A stretch of DNA of 64,000 nt, taken from NCBI RefSeq assembly GCF_037975245.1, contig NC_092577.1:13502013-13566012 (forward strand), written 5' to 3'. Source of the stretch: Apostichopus japonicus (Eukaryota; Echinodermata; Holothuroidea; Aspidochirotida; Stichopodidae). How positions within the stretch are numbered: position 1 is the first letter of the stretch; each line of letters begins with the position of its first letter. The translations under genes and the position numbers were made by a program. This document shows positions 54,458 through 63,326 of the stretch, piece by piece. The notes under the pieces are model-generated. The model ran no database searches and was not told where the DNA came from. It saw nothing but the letters and a program-made list of their open reading frames with translations.

Positions 54458-54840
54458 CATAGGTGTAGGAGGCGGGGGGGGGGGGAGGCTGGGGGCTGCA
54501 GCCCCCAACCAAAAATGTTTGTGAAAATTCGGGCAATATGCTGATTATTTTTCCGTTCACCTACTGAAAGAAAAATAATTTGCAATGTTGTTTTCATGGT
54601 TAAACTTATATTTTTCTTATCATTATTATTGTAACGACTTTCCCAATAATTATAACCAATATAGGGTTATAACACGGAAAATGATTGTATGTTATTGGCA
54701 TGCGATGTAATAACTGATGCATGCCTATATGATATGCACATTAACGGGTAAAATGCGCAAAAAAATTGGATTATATTTTTCGGGCAAATCGTTTCAGACC
54801 CCCCCCCCCCCCCAAAATCAAATTGGGCTCGTACGCCTTG
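54458..54840. mobile_element. hAT-like element with perfect 8-bp TSD
   Basis: Starts CATAGGTGTAGGAGGC followed by a G-tract, and ends with a C-tract and CAAATTGGGCTCGTACGCCTTG. It is flanked by GTTCTGTT at 54450-54457 and 54841-54848. Confidence 0.8.
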
Positions 54841-54978
54841 GTTCTGTTGTTATTTCGTACGGAAGGTAAAACTGAAAGGCTTAAACCACTAAGTTGAAAA
54901 ACAGTTGTTCAGTCCTTTAAAACAAAAAAATGCAAAACCGTTAACAACACTAACTTTTACCGGCGAAACATTCTTTAA

Positions 54979-55067
54979 AGGGTGTGAAGACTCGCGCAAA
55001 AAGAAACTTCTAATGCGGTAATCTGACCTAGTTTCGAATGAGGGGTAACAGAAGTGTTAGACAATAC
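54979..55067 (+). mobile_element. MITE of the GAAGACTCGC family, split by the LTR element
   Basis: Preceded by TTAA (54975-54978), it starts AGGGTGTGAAGACTCGCGC and follows the family to GTTAGACAATAC. The retrotransposon LTR begins there. The rest of the MITE should lie beyond the right LTR, outside the window. Confidence 0.75.
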
Positions 55068-55248
55068 TGTAACGCTACCTCGTCCGTGGTGTGAGATCAG
55101 GTCTCGACTGGAGTCTGGGATCACTGGAACGGAGTTCTGTTCTGAAATAAATACTCAGGCACACAAGGTCGTAGGTATAAACAATCTATTTACAACACGA
55201 CTTGCTTTCAGTTTCATGCTACGGGCATTAAATGAACATCTGAATACA

Positions 55249-55254
55249 TTTATT
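55249..55254 (-). promoter_or_regulatory. candidate LTR polyadenylation signal
   Basis: AATAAA on the minus strand, about 180 bp before the LTR end, a plausible site for 3' processing of the genomic RNA. The same hexamer occurs in the right LTR at about 63508. Confidence 0.4.
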
Positions 55255-55340
55255 AAGTATATATATGAAGGAACATCAATGCAACACAATGTAGGACCCT
55301 AATGACAACTAGTCAGGTGTAGAGTCCCAGTATATGACCT

Positions 55341-55660
55341 GCGGAATATTCCTAATTCCGCCAGAAACCAGTATAATAGTATATTCCGAAAAATAGGCGG
55401 AACGAGCCTCCTTTCCGTTGTTCGGCGGAATCCACTCAATTCCGCGGGTAGGCGGAATACCCTCTGTTCCGCTGTAGGCGGAATACCGTCAATTCCGCGG
55501 GTAGGCGGAATACCCTCTGTTCCGCTGTTAGGCGGAATACCCTCTGTTCCGCTGTTAGGCGGAATACCCTCTGTTCCGCTGTAAGGCGGAATACCATCAA
55601 TTCCGCGGGTAGGCGGAATAGCCCTGTGTTCCGCTGTTAGGCGAATTACCGACAATTCCG
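55341..55660. repeat. tandem GCGGAA-N9-TTCCGC hairpin array in LTR
   Basis: About ten consecutive 26-28 bp units in which GCGGAA and TTCCGC pair across a 9-nt loop (typically TACCCTCTG, TACCGTCAA or TACCATCAA), separated by TGTTA or GGGTA linkers. One detached unit precedes the array (55341-55361). The first and last tandem units are imperfect. The open frame through the array (IPPTRGIDG-type repeats) is a by-product. Confidence 0.85.
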
Positions 55661-55896
55661 CGGGTATGGGGTGGAAAGATGGTCCCTACATCTAGAATAT
55701 AACAGCAGCTAAAATATGTGGTTCCGTAAAAATGAAAGAGGCCCTCCCGTTAGGTCCAGAATACCAGCAGAAATATGTAAATGTAATTTCCCCCTTGATA
55801 CGGAATAATTTAACCCCCAGCCAGACAGATGTCGAGTTACACTCTGCCTGATTAATGTCACCGTTAATTTAGGTGTTCAACGTCTGGTCTCTATAC

Positions 55897-55919
55897 GACC
55901 GATTTATATATATATATGT
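55897..55919 (-). promoter_or_regulatory. possible TATA box of the LTR promoter
   Basis: The minus strand reads CATATATATATATAAATCGG within the LTR, upstream of the hairpin array in the direction of transcription. Another TATATATAG lies near 56117. Which of them acts, if either, cannot be told from sequence. Confidence 0.3.
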
Positions 55920-56400
55920 AGGTTGATTACTGGTACTTACTCTAGGCCCTGTTAGATTCACGGCAAAACTTCTACGGCGACGGTGCACAACGACTCCAGA
56001 ATATAAAGTTATTAGGGCTAACTAACAGTTGGTTTACCCAAATCAAACACAGAGAAATTGACTGACTATACAAACGACAAAAGTTCAATCACAACTTAAC
56101 GATTCTAATTCTAATCTATATATATAACGACCACTTTGATAAAGATCCTTTCTCTTCGGCTGCAAAAACAGATCTGTCTTAACCCTGCGTATCAGTGCAG
56201 GCTGGCCGTAACTTTCACACAGCACGTGTCAGGAAGTTACTGAACAAAGTTAAACAATAGTAGCGGAAGCTCAACTCCCGGCCCACGAGGCCTTCATGTG
56301 CACTCATCGCCATGACGCTTAACAGCCGTAATCTACGGTAGCTTATTAAGCACTACAATATAATTATGATTAAACAAAAATGTCACCTATTTTTGTAACA

Positions 56401-56412
56401 CTCTCCCCTACC
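56401..56412 (-). promoter_or_regulatory. polypurine tract
   Basis: GGTAGGGGAGAG on the minus strand, immediately before the 3' LTR, is the expected primer for plus-strand DNA synthesis. Confidence 0.8.
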
Positions 56413-57160
56413 TAGTCACAAATGCGTCCCCGCATTACAATAAAACTGAATAATAGTGAACAAAATTATGTACCGACATTAAACATGAAGTGCACTTGTA
56501 CACGTAATACATATCCGGTATATTCATAATAACAATAATAATAAAACATGAAGCAATGTCAAGCAACATAGAATGCAACTTTAGAATAATCATCCCAGGC
56601 CATCCGGTTGGCCATATCTATCAGAACTTGAAACCTTGCTCCCTTAACGCAGAGAGCGGATTTTCCCGAATTCCGCTTCCGCCTGAGCGGAATACCCCCA
56701 ATTCCGCCATCCACCACTCTACTAAAAAAAATTATATATTTACAAAAAGATATATATACTTCATCAAACCACTCTAATACACCCAGGGTGTGATGTGGAA
56801 TACAACTACAATTGAACAATCCTGCGGTTGCAAACACTAATATACCATAGACAGGCTATCTTGAATACAACAATATCAAAACACTTAAAAACAATACTAC
56901 CAATGAATGAAACGACTTGAAGTAGGTCTGGGACCCACCGAAGTGAACTCAACCAGATAAAACATTTTTTTTTTTTTTTAAATATCCCAAGCCTAACACA
57001 TATACCTAGGTTAAATCGTGCAAAATTATGTGAGTGATCCACGACGATTGGACAGATCTGGGATTCACCGAGGTGACATCAACCAGAGAGCTGTCACTGT
57101 CCCCGACGGTCGACCCACACAGTAACCAAAACAAAAAACATTATAAAAACAATAGGTAGA
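56413..57160 (-). other. 3' untranslated region of the retrotransposon
   Basis: No coding frame. It contains a further GCGGAA-N9-TTCCGC hairpin at 56687-56707 (preceded by GAATTCCGCTTCCGC), showing that the LTR motif also lies in the internal region. A T-tract is at 56966-56980. Confidence 0.6.
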
Positions 57161-57823
57161 TTAATTGCCGGAGGAGGGACCAAACTTCTCTATCGTAACG
57201 AATATTCTCCCATCGGGCAGCACCACTGTGGACACGCGCTCCCGTAAGCTCGGTTCGGTATTCACTTCCTCGCCTTCCTGGATATTGGCGTCCCGTCTCG
57301 CCTGTCGCACGATTTCCCGCGCGGTCGGGTCAGACGCCTCCGTCGGTCTCCCAGGGGTGACACGGGGTGTTGGAGGTGGTCGGTCCAGAGCGACTTCCCC
57401 ATCCAGGTCCGTTACTGGAGATCCCAGCAGTTCGTCCAGGACCGGTAGTCCCTGAAGACGGCGGCATGGCCTAGGGGGTGACCGTGACTCGGCAGGCTCT
57501 TTCTCCCTCCGGCTGTGTCCGGGAATCGAGGTGTCCGAGGTCGATGAGGAACCCCCAGTCTTAGCCCCTTCCTTTGCCTTCGAAGAGACGTCTTCTGCTG
57601 ACTTTGCCCTCTTGCCTCCCCTCCCCTCGTCATCCCTCAGTGGATGTCTGCTCTGTGTGTGTCGCTCCACGTCTATTTTTTTGTTGCTGCCATAATCGCA
57701 ATGGAGGCACTTGTGCCGCTTACTCCTGTGCTTGTCCTGCACATGTCGCTCAAGGTCAGGGATGTTAACGTAGAGTTTTCTGCAAACCTTGCATCTGTAC
57801 TCAGTTTCGTACTGTTCGGACAT
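57161..57823 (-). CDS. retrotransposon ORF3, two C2H2 zinc fingers
   Basis: 220 residues behind pol. The ATG at 57823 follows a strong 3' splice site by two bases (TTATTGTTCTTGCAG then AA ATG), so it is probably translated from a spliced subgenomic RNA, as env is in retroviruses. Two adjacent fingers have C-x2-C-x12-H-x4-H spacing: C11, C14, H27, H32 and C39, C42, H55, H60. A long polar, Pro/Arg/Ser-rich tail follows (for example SRSPPRPCRRLQG and DRPPPTPRVTPGRP). There is no signal peptide or membrane segment, so it is not an envelope protein. Nucleic-acid binding is inferred from the fingers; a role in regulation, targeting or RNA packaging is open. Confidence 0.75.
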   Translation of the reverse strand: MSEQYETEYRCKVCRKLYVNIPDLERHVQDKHRSKRHKCLHCDYGSNKKIDVERHTQSRHPLRDDEGRGGKRAKSAEDVSSKAKEGAKTGGSSSTSDTSIPGHSRREKEPAESRSPPRPCRRLQGLPVLDELLGSPVTDLDGEVALDRPPPTPRVTPGRPTEASDPTAREIVRQARRDANIQEGEEVNTEPSLRERVSTVVLPDGRIFVTIEKFGPSSGN

Positions 57824-57840
57824 TTCTGCAAGAACAATAA
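57812..57840 (-). promoter_or_regulatory. 3' splice site before ORF3
   Basis: The pyrimidine-rich TTATTGTTCTTGCAG on the minus strand ends at 57826, directly before AAATG of ORF3. I could not fix the matching donor. Confidence 0.5.
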
Positions 57841-57918
57841 GGATGCATCGTTAGCGATTCAGAAGTATGAAATGAAAACATGAAATTAACTTTCTCCGCT
57901 GTCCAGTCCCATTGTGAT

Positions 57919-60900
57919 TTATCGACCCAGTTCTACCAGGGTTCCCACCATCTTAGGTTTCGGTTGATCTTTGATCGGCTGCAATAACCAAAGGGGAGGG
58001 TCCTCACCTACATATTTCTTTAACCGATCACGGTGGACAACCCGAGGTTTACCTCTAGAACTCATTTGTATCCTATAAACGACATCAGAGATGCGTTTAA
58101 GGACTCGACCAGGCCCATCCCAACGTCTTTGCAGTTTGGGTGAAAGCCCAACCTCCCGAGTGGTGTTCCTTAACCATATTATATCCCCAGGCTCAAGAAA
58201 GGACATAGATGCGGTACGATCGTGGTATTTCTTTTGCTTTTCCCTCGAAATCTTTAACTTATCACGAGCCAGCGCATGGGTTTCTTGGAGTTTGTTCTCC
58301 AACCCTAAGGCGTACTTAGAAGGGGACTTTACTGCATCATTTGATCCATCATCTGGGGGCTGGGTTACAAGGGGCAAACCAATGGAACGACCAAACATTA
58401 GTTCTGCTGGAGAGAATCCCGTACTCTCATGTTGCGCTGACCGGTAAGCCATCATTGTGTAGGGAAGCCAGGTATCCCAGTCCTTTTGGTTTCTGGATAC
58501 AACGGTAGAAAGCATGGCTTCCAAGGTACGGTTAAATCTCTCCACCATTCCATCTGACTGAGGATGAAATGGTGTTGTTCGCGTCTTCCCGATGTCAAGC
58601 ATTCTGCACATATGCTGGAACAGTTCCGATTCGAATTGACGACCCTGGTCGGTGTGTAGCTCTTCTGGAACCCCAAAACGGCATATAAATTCTTCTACTA
58701 GTAAAGTGGCAACTGTCTCTGCTTCCATGTTGGCCATCGCATATGCCTCAGTCCACTTGGTGAAGTAGTCCGAAACGATAAGTACGTAACGATTCCCTCC
58801 GCTTGACTTTGGAAGAGGTCCCAAAATATCCATAGCACAGCGTTGTAGAGTATGTCCGGTTCCGTAGGTCTGCAGTTCGGACTTTAACTTCTTGTTCGGA
58901 CCCTTCCGTGCAGCGCAGACATCACAGCTTCGGCACCACTTCTCGACATGGCGCCGGTAGCCGCTCCAATAGAAAGTATCCCGGATCCTCTCAATTGTCT
59001 TCTTCGTCATCAGGTGACCTGAGAGTCTGTGGTTATGTGTACTATATAGAATTTCCTCTTGGATTCTTCTTGGTGCCACCAACTGGAGAAGTACTGACAT
59101 GCCGTCACTAGACTCAAATCGCCGATAAAGCACACCTTCCTTAAGATCCAGCCGGTCCCACTGGTTCCAATAATTCTTCAGTGTAGGACTACCAGCAGTA
59201 ATCTGTGCCCAATCAGGTCTTGAGTCCTGCACCTCCTTCCACAGTAGGATAGGCCCTATGTCCTTGTCAGCTATTTGCATCTCTCTCAACTCGACATCGG
59301 ACCATCTGTGAAACCAAGCGGGCTTTTGGCCTCGTCCCCCAGAGTCCAGATTCGCTCCCTCCTCAGGTGTGTCCTCCGGGGCCTGTTCTGCCTTCTTCAC
59401 GCTCTGGACCTCCGGTGGAGCTGTCTCCAAATCGCTCCTCTGTCTTGTTGACGCACTGTTTTCCACTACCAGCTTAGGGTCTCCGTCCACTCCCGGAAAA
59501 GGAGAAATATATACCTTCTCTAAATTGCAACCTACGATGCGATAATCGTCGTCCTGCTCAGCTTCCTTGGCCTCGGCTCGTTCACAATGTTTGCAATCTC
59601 CGCAAGGACGCCTTGACAACGCATCAGCGTTCCCGTGTTGCTTGCCCGGTCGATGTCGTATGTCGAAGTCGTAGGTCAACAGGACTTCTAGCCACCTGGC
59701 AACCTGACCTTCGGGGTTACGAAAGTTCGTCAACCACCGTAACGCTCCGTGGTCGGTTCGAATCAGGAATTTTCTACCATACAGATAGTGGTGGAAATGT
59801 TTCACCGAGGAGACAACAGCAAGTAGCTCCTTCCGGGTAACACAGTAACGTCTTTCGGACTTTGACAAGGTCTTGCTGAAATAAGCTACAACGGTTTCTT
59901 CCGAGCTTCCTTCCAAGCGTTGCGAAAGAACCCCTCCGATTCCAACGTCGCAGGCGTCAGTATCCAGAATGAACAAACCGGTCTCGTCAGGGTAACCCAG
60001 TACTGGGGCAGTGGTGAGTGAACGTTTCAACGTTCGGAAAGCTCTCTCGCATTCCTCGGTCCATGCAAACTTCTTATCCTTCTCGGTCAATTTGTGAAGT
60101 GGAGAACAGATCTCGGCAAAGCCTCGGATAAACCGTCTGTAATAAGAACATAGTCCCACGAAGCTACGTACGTGTTTCACTGATGAGGGGGTTGGCCATT
60201 CAGTTACGGATTCGATTTTTCTAGGATCGGGAGATATTCCATCCTGCGAGACAATGTGACCCAGGTAGGTTACTTGGGTTCGGAACAAATGACATTTCTT
60301 CGCCGAAAGCTTTAACCCGGCTTCTCGTAATCTCGTTAATACTTCAGAAAGTCTGTTTACAGCTTTATCAAACGAATTTCCATACACAATGATATCATCC
60401 AGGTATAGGAGACAGGTTTGCCATTGTAACCCCCTTAACACCCTCTCCATCAACCTCTCAAAGGTCGCGGGGGCGTTGCATAGTCCAAAGGGTAAAACTT
60501 TGAATTGATACAACCCTCCATGGGTAACAAATGCTGTCTTGTACCGGTCGTCTTCGTGGACTTGGACCTGCCAGTATCCACTTGCAAGATCCAGTGTCGA
60601 AAACCACTTCGAGCCAGCCAGTGTATCTAAGGAGTCATCTATCCTTGGAAGGGGAAACGAATCCTTCGTCGTGACCTCGTTAAGCCTTCGATAATCCACA
60701 CAAAACCTGGTGCTGCCATCACCCTTCTTGACCAAAACAACAGGGGATGACCATGAGCTTGAGGATGGTTCTATAATATCTTGACGTAACATCCGTTTCA
60801 CTTCGGTAGTCGCTTCCTCTTTCCTAGTAGGTGGGAGTCGTCTGGCCGCCTGTCGAACGGGTTTAGCACCCCCGGTGTCTATACGGTGCTTTGCTAAAGT

Positions 60901-61815
60901 AGTTCGTCCGAGATCATCTGGAGACTTGGCAAACACGTCAGCGAAATCCTTCAGAAGTTTGGTGACTCTCCTACGCTGCATAACGTCTAAGCCATTGCAA
61001 CTCCTCTTAGCGAGATCCTGCACGTGTTCTGCCAATTCCCCAAAGTCAGCTCCCGATGGCGAATTCTCGACGTCCCCATCTCTCTTCGCGTCATGGCAAT
61101 CTAGCCCAATGTTGTCTTCCCCTCCAAGTACGTTTACCGCATAACACGAACCCACCATAGTTCCTTGGTAAATAGTTATCGGCCTTTCACTTGGATTGAA
61201 CACTCTTAGTGGCATCACATCGTTTGAAGAATCCACTACTACATTGGCTAACATCACCTCATGTCGCTTCGTGAATTTCTCGTCAGCTTCGATGACTCCC
61301 GCGCCCTTGTAACGATGCTCTTCTACAGGTCTTCCTGTCACAATTTTCTCGCTGCCGGCCGCTACCACGCAGGTTTCCGCCACAGCAACCCTAAAACAGC
61401 CAAACTCCTCCTTGGTTTCTGTTTCATGTCGCGACCCTATGGTCAGCCGACCCAGGCCAGCGTCAATTGTACAGCGAAACTTCTGCAAGAACTCGTATCC
61501 CAAGAGACCATCTGTGTCAATGCTTGCCACCCATACTTCGTGTTCGACCTTTAGCCCATTGATCTCAAGTTGAAACATCCCCTTGCCTTGGAAGACTAAC
61601 GGTCTGCCGTCCGCTACTCTCATCTCAACGAAAACCTCTTCAAGTTCAGGCCTGTTCGATCCAGACAGCTTCTGGTAGATCTCCGGGCGTACTATGGTGA
61701 TATCAGCTCCAGTGTCCACTAGAAAATCTAGAGGAACACCTGCAAGATTTCCCCTCACATAGAGTCCCTTCCCTCCCGTTGACCAGGCCTTCCCACTTAT
61801 TCGTACATCGGGCAC
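57919..61815 (-). CDS. pol: Pol polyprotein (PR-RT-RNaseH-INT)
   Basis: About 1300 residues, uninterrupted. Numbering from the GTG at 61815, I see an aspartic protease with DTGAD at 34-38. The RT has FCVDYRRLN, LDLASGYWQ, LPFGLCNAP and catalytic YLDD at 471-474. RNase H shows D618/D620, E663, D688 and D731. Integrase has a zinc-binding H929-x4-H934 and C964-x2-C967, a catalytic D996 and D1056-x35-E1092, and a GPY/F-like module (WDGPG at 1232-1236). The order RT-RNaseH-INT is that of Ty3/gypsy elements. The GTG is not a start codon here: the frame stays open upstream to a TAA at about 61876, and a slippery site lets Gag ribosomes enter it. It supplies maturation, reverse transcription and integration for the element. 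Confidence 0.93.
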   Translation of the reverse strand: MPDVRISGKAWSTGGKGLYVRGNLAGVPLDFLVDTGADITIVRPEIYQKLSGSNRPELEEVFVEMRVADGRPLVFQGKGMFQLEINGLKVEHEVWVASIDTDGLLGYEFLQKFRCTIDAGLGRLTIGSRHETETKEEFGCFRVAVAETCVVAAGSEKIVTGRPVEEHRYKGAGVIEADEKFTKRHEVMLANVVVDSSNDVMPLRVFNPSERPITIYQGTMVGSCYAVNVLGGEDNIGLDCHDAKRDGDVENSPSGADFGELAEHVQDLAKRSCNGLDVMQRRRVTKLLKDFADVFAKSPDDLGRTTLAKHRIDTGGAKPVRQAARRLPPTRKEEATTEVKRMLRQDIIEPSSSSWSSPVVLVKKGDGSTRFCVDYRRLNEVTTKDSFPLPRIDDSLDTLAGSKWFSTLDLASGYWQVQVHEDDRYKTAFVTHGGLYQFKVLPFGLCNAPATFERLMERVLRGLQWQTCLLYLDDIIVYGNSFDKAVNRLSEVLTRLREAGLKLSAKKCHLFRTQVTYLGHIVSQDGISPDPRKIESVTEWPTPSSVKHVRSFVGLCSYYRRFIRGFAEICSPLHKLTEKDKKFAWTEECERAFRTLKRSLTTAPVLGYPDETGLFILDTDACDVGIGGVLSQRLEGSSEETVVAYFSKTLSKSERRYCVTRKELLAVVSSVKHFHHYLYGRKFLIRTDHGALRWLTNFRNPEGQVARWLEVLLTYDFDIRHRPGKQHGNADALSRRPCGDCKHCERAEAKEAEQDDDYRIVGCNLEKVYISPFPGVDGDPKLVVENSASTRQRSDLETAPPEVQSVKKAEQAPEDTPEEGANLDSGGRGQKPAWFHRWSDVELREMQIADKDIGPILLWKEVQDSRPDWAQITAGSPTLKNYWNQWDRLDLKEGVLYRRFESSDGMSVLLQLVAPRRIQEEILYSTHNHRLSGHLMTKKTIERIRDTFYWSGYRRHVEKWCRSCDVCAARKGPNKKLKSELQTYGTGHTLQRCAMDILGPLPKSSGGNRYVLIVSDYFTKWTEAYAMANMEAETVATLLVEEFICRFGVPEELHTDQGRQFESELFQHMCRMLDIGKTRTTPFHPQSDGMVERFNRTLEAMLSTVVSRNQKDWDTWLPYTMMAYRSAQHESTGFSPAELMFGRSIGLPLVTQPPDDGSNDAVKSPSKYALGLENKLQETHALARDKLKISREKQKKYHDRTASMSFLEPGDIIWLRNTTREVGLSPKLQRRWDGPGRVLKRISDVVYRIQMSSRGKPRVVHRDRLKKYVGEDPPLWLLQPIKDQPKPKMVGTLVELGR

Positions 61816-61869
61816 GTCAGATCTTCCAGCCAGCCTCTGCCCATCGAAACTGGCTAATGTTCGTTTCCC
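61810..61869 (-). promoter_or_regulatory. -1 ribosomal frameshift signal (GGGAAAC plus potential pseudoknot)
   Basis: The gag frame reads CAG GGA AAC GAA CAT TAG, so the heptamer G GGA AAC (61869-61863) is in the slippery register X XXY YYZ. Pol is in the -1 frame. Seven bases later AGCCAG (61855-61850) can pair with CTGGCT (61833-61828). The loop's GGGCA (61842-61838) can pair with TGCCC (61814-61810), giving an H-type pseudoknot. Confidence 0.75.
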
Positions 61870-63272
61870 TGTTTAATATTCTCCCCAGTGGTAGTCTTTC
61901 CCTCCTGCTCGTGGGGACAGTCACGACGATAGTGTCCTAATTCACCACACCCCCAGCACTTGCCATCATTTGGTTTCTTCTTGTCACCTTGCCAGACTTT
62001 TGTTGGTTTCTGCATCTTCGTCAGGCGCTCGGTTAGCTCCTCAAATCCTTTCGCTAGGGCGGCTGATATCGTCTCTGTGAGATCTTTTATTTCCCCGGAC
62101 CCAGATTTAGTGTCCTGTCTTTCGCCAATTGTCCGAACGCCAAGTTTTCGGTTCAATTTCTTTGACTCTGCCAGACCAAATGCTTCAAGCTCTACCGCAA
62201 CTGTCAAAGCGTCATCCAAGTCCATTGGGCGAGCCTGATAGACTTTCCACTTCACATCACTGTCGCCGAGAGCATCAATGAAGAAGTCTTTCGCCAGCGT
62301 CTCCTTCATTTCCAATGACGCGTCGGGATAAGCACGGCTTAATAGTCGTTTGATATCGTGCGCCATTTCCGGTAGGGTCTCGCTTGTTTGCCTGCTCCTA
62401 TTCCGTAGCATCGCTTTGAAAAGTTCCGTCTGGTTCCTACGTCCAAAACGGTGTTCCAAGGCATCGACCAGCAAACCGAATTCCCTCCTTCTTCTGGGCT
62501 CCAAATCTGCCAACACAGCATTCGCCGGGCCTCGCAGACTAGCAGCCAGCTGTAGTGCCTGGGTGAATTCATCCCATCCGTTAAGTTCGGCGATCAGTTC
62601 GAACTGCACTAAATAGTCCTTCAGAGGGGAAGTGCCATCGTAGGTTGGTACTTGGACACGTTGGTTAGAGCCACTTGGTATCCGGGGCGCGTTCCAGTAG
62701 GAATCTGGAGGAAAAGTACTTACCGGCACTTGGTACTTACCCGGCATTTGTTTGGACTCTTCGACCACCACACGGTCAGAAACTGGCATCGGGGCTTCGT
62801 AAAACGGATTACGGCTGTGCCGTGTTGGAGCTGCGTTTGCTCTACCGTCACCTCTACTATGGAAGTACCGCTGGGATCCATTGTCATCAGTAATCCTGTG
62901 TCCGTATTCGTTGCCACTGTTGCTTTGCGGTGCCCGGGTAGCTCCGTCGGTGAATACATCTCTCTCGTTTAGTCGTCTCTCCACCCTTGCACCTCCTAGG
63001 TCGGAAGTATCCCTACGTCGGATGTCCTGGGGTGTCCCATCCGTAAACAGTCGTACTTCCTCGACCAGTCTATTCGGCCCTCGTTCGGTTGGGTTATGGC
63101 CTCCCCCCATCTGCACAGAGCTGGGTATATCGTCGAACTGCATAAGCTGAATTCCTTGTTGCCTTCCCTCAGCTGCTGAACCCACAGAGCTTCCCTCAGA
63201 GCGGACTTCATCTTGCAGGATCCAGCCTCGATCACTGCTCACAGAGTCGTTGAAAGGATTAGTTCCTGGCAT
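61854..63272 (-). CDS. gag: Gag polyprotein
   Basis: 472 residues from the first ATG (63272; the frame is open from 63290, but that codon is GTG). The N-terminal half is polar and low-complexity. The middle has the capsid-like retrotransposon gag region (QVPTYDGTSPLKDYLVQFE, LAASLRGPANAVLADL, LEHRFGRRNQTELFKAMLRN). The C-terminus has one zinc knuckle, C-x2-C-x4-H-x4-C (CWGCGELGHYRRDC), for RNA binding. It ends at TAG just beyond the frameshift site, so most product is Gag alone and a minority is Gag-Pol. Confidence 0.88.
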   Translation of the reverse strand: MPGTNPFNDSVSSDRGWILQDEVRSEGSSVGSAAEGRQQGIQLMQFDDIPSSVQMGGGHNPTERGPNRLVEEVRLFTDGTPQDIRRRDTSDLGGARVERRLNERDVFTDGATRAPQSNSGNEYGHRITDDNGSQRYFHSRGDGRANAAPTRHSRNPFYEAPMPVSDRVVVEESKQMPGKYQVPVSTFPPDSYWNAPRIPSGSNQRVQVPTYDGTSPLKDYLVQFELIAELNGWDEFTQALQLAASLRGPANAVLADLEPRRRREFGLLVDALEHRFGRRNQTELFKAMLRNRSRQTSETLPEMAHDIKRLLSRAYPDASLEMKETLAKDFFIDALGDSDVKWKVYQARPMDLDDALTVAVELEAFGLAESKKLNRKLGVRTIGERQDTKSGSGEIKDLTETISAALAKGFEELTERLTKMQKPTKVWQGDKKKPNDGKCWGCGELGHYRRDCPHEQEGKTTTGENIKQGNEH

Positions 63273-63307
63273 CTCTCCAACCTCACACACAACTGCAAGG
63301 CACGTTT

Positions 63308-63325
63308 ATCCCATCGCTGCCACCA
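63308..63325 (-). promoter_or_regulatory. primer-binding site, tRNA-Leu type
   Basis: The plus strand reads ATCCCATCGCTGCCACCA and the minus strand TGGTGGCAGCGATGGGAT. This matches the 3' end of animal tRNA-Leu (TCCCACCGCTGCCA plus CCA) with one clear mismatch. One base separates it from the LTR edge. Confidence 0.7.
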
Positions 63326-63326
63326 A

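Larger units (their letters stand above)
55068..56400 (-). repeat. left LTR (3' LTR of the element)
   Basis: 1333 bp, starting TGTAACGCTACC and ending TTTTTGTAACA on the plus strand (TG...CA boundaries). It contains a hairpin array (55341-55660), a possible TATA box and an AATAAA on the minus strand. Its short open frames are shared with the right LTR and show no protein domain. Confidence 0.9.

Noticed and set aside
55299-55655. 118-codon Pro/Gly/Ile repeat frame in the LTR
   Set aside because: It is read across the inverted hairpin units, begins inside the LTR, and no coding constraint is visible; duplicated at 63558 only because the LTR is duplicated.
57165-57883. Plus-strand frames opposite ORF3 and pol
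   Set aside because: Shadows of the minus-strand retrotransposon genes; no domains.
61815-61815. Pol starting independently at 61815
   Set aside because: The codon is GTG and the frame is open further upstream to the frameshift site, so fusion to Gag by -1 frameshifting explains it better.
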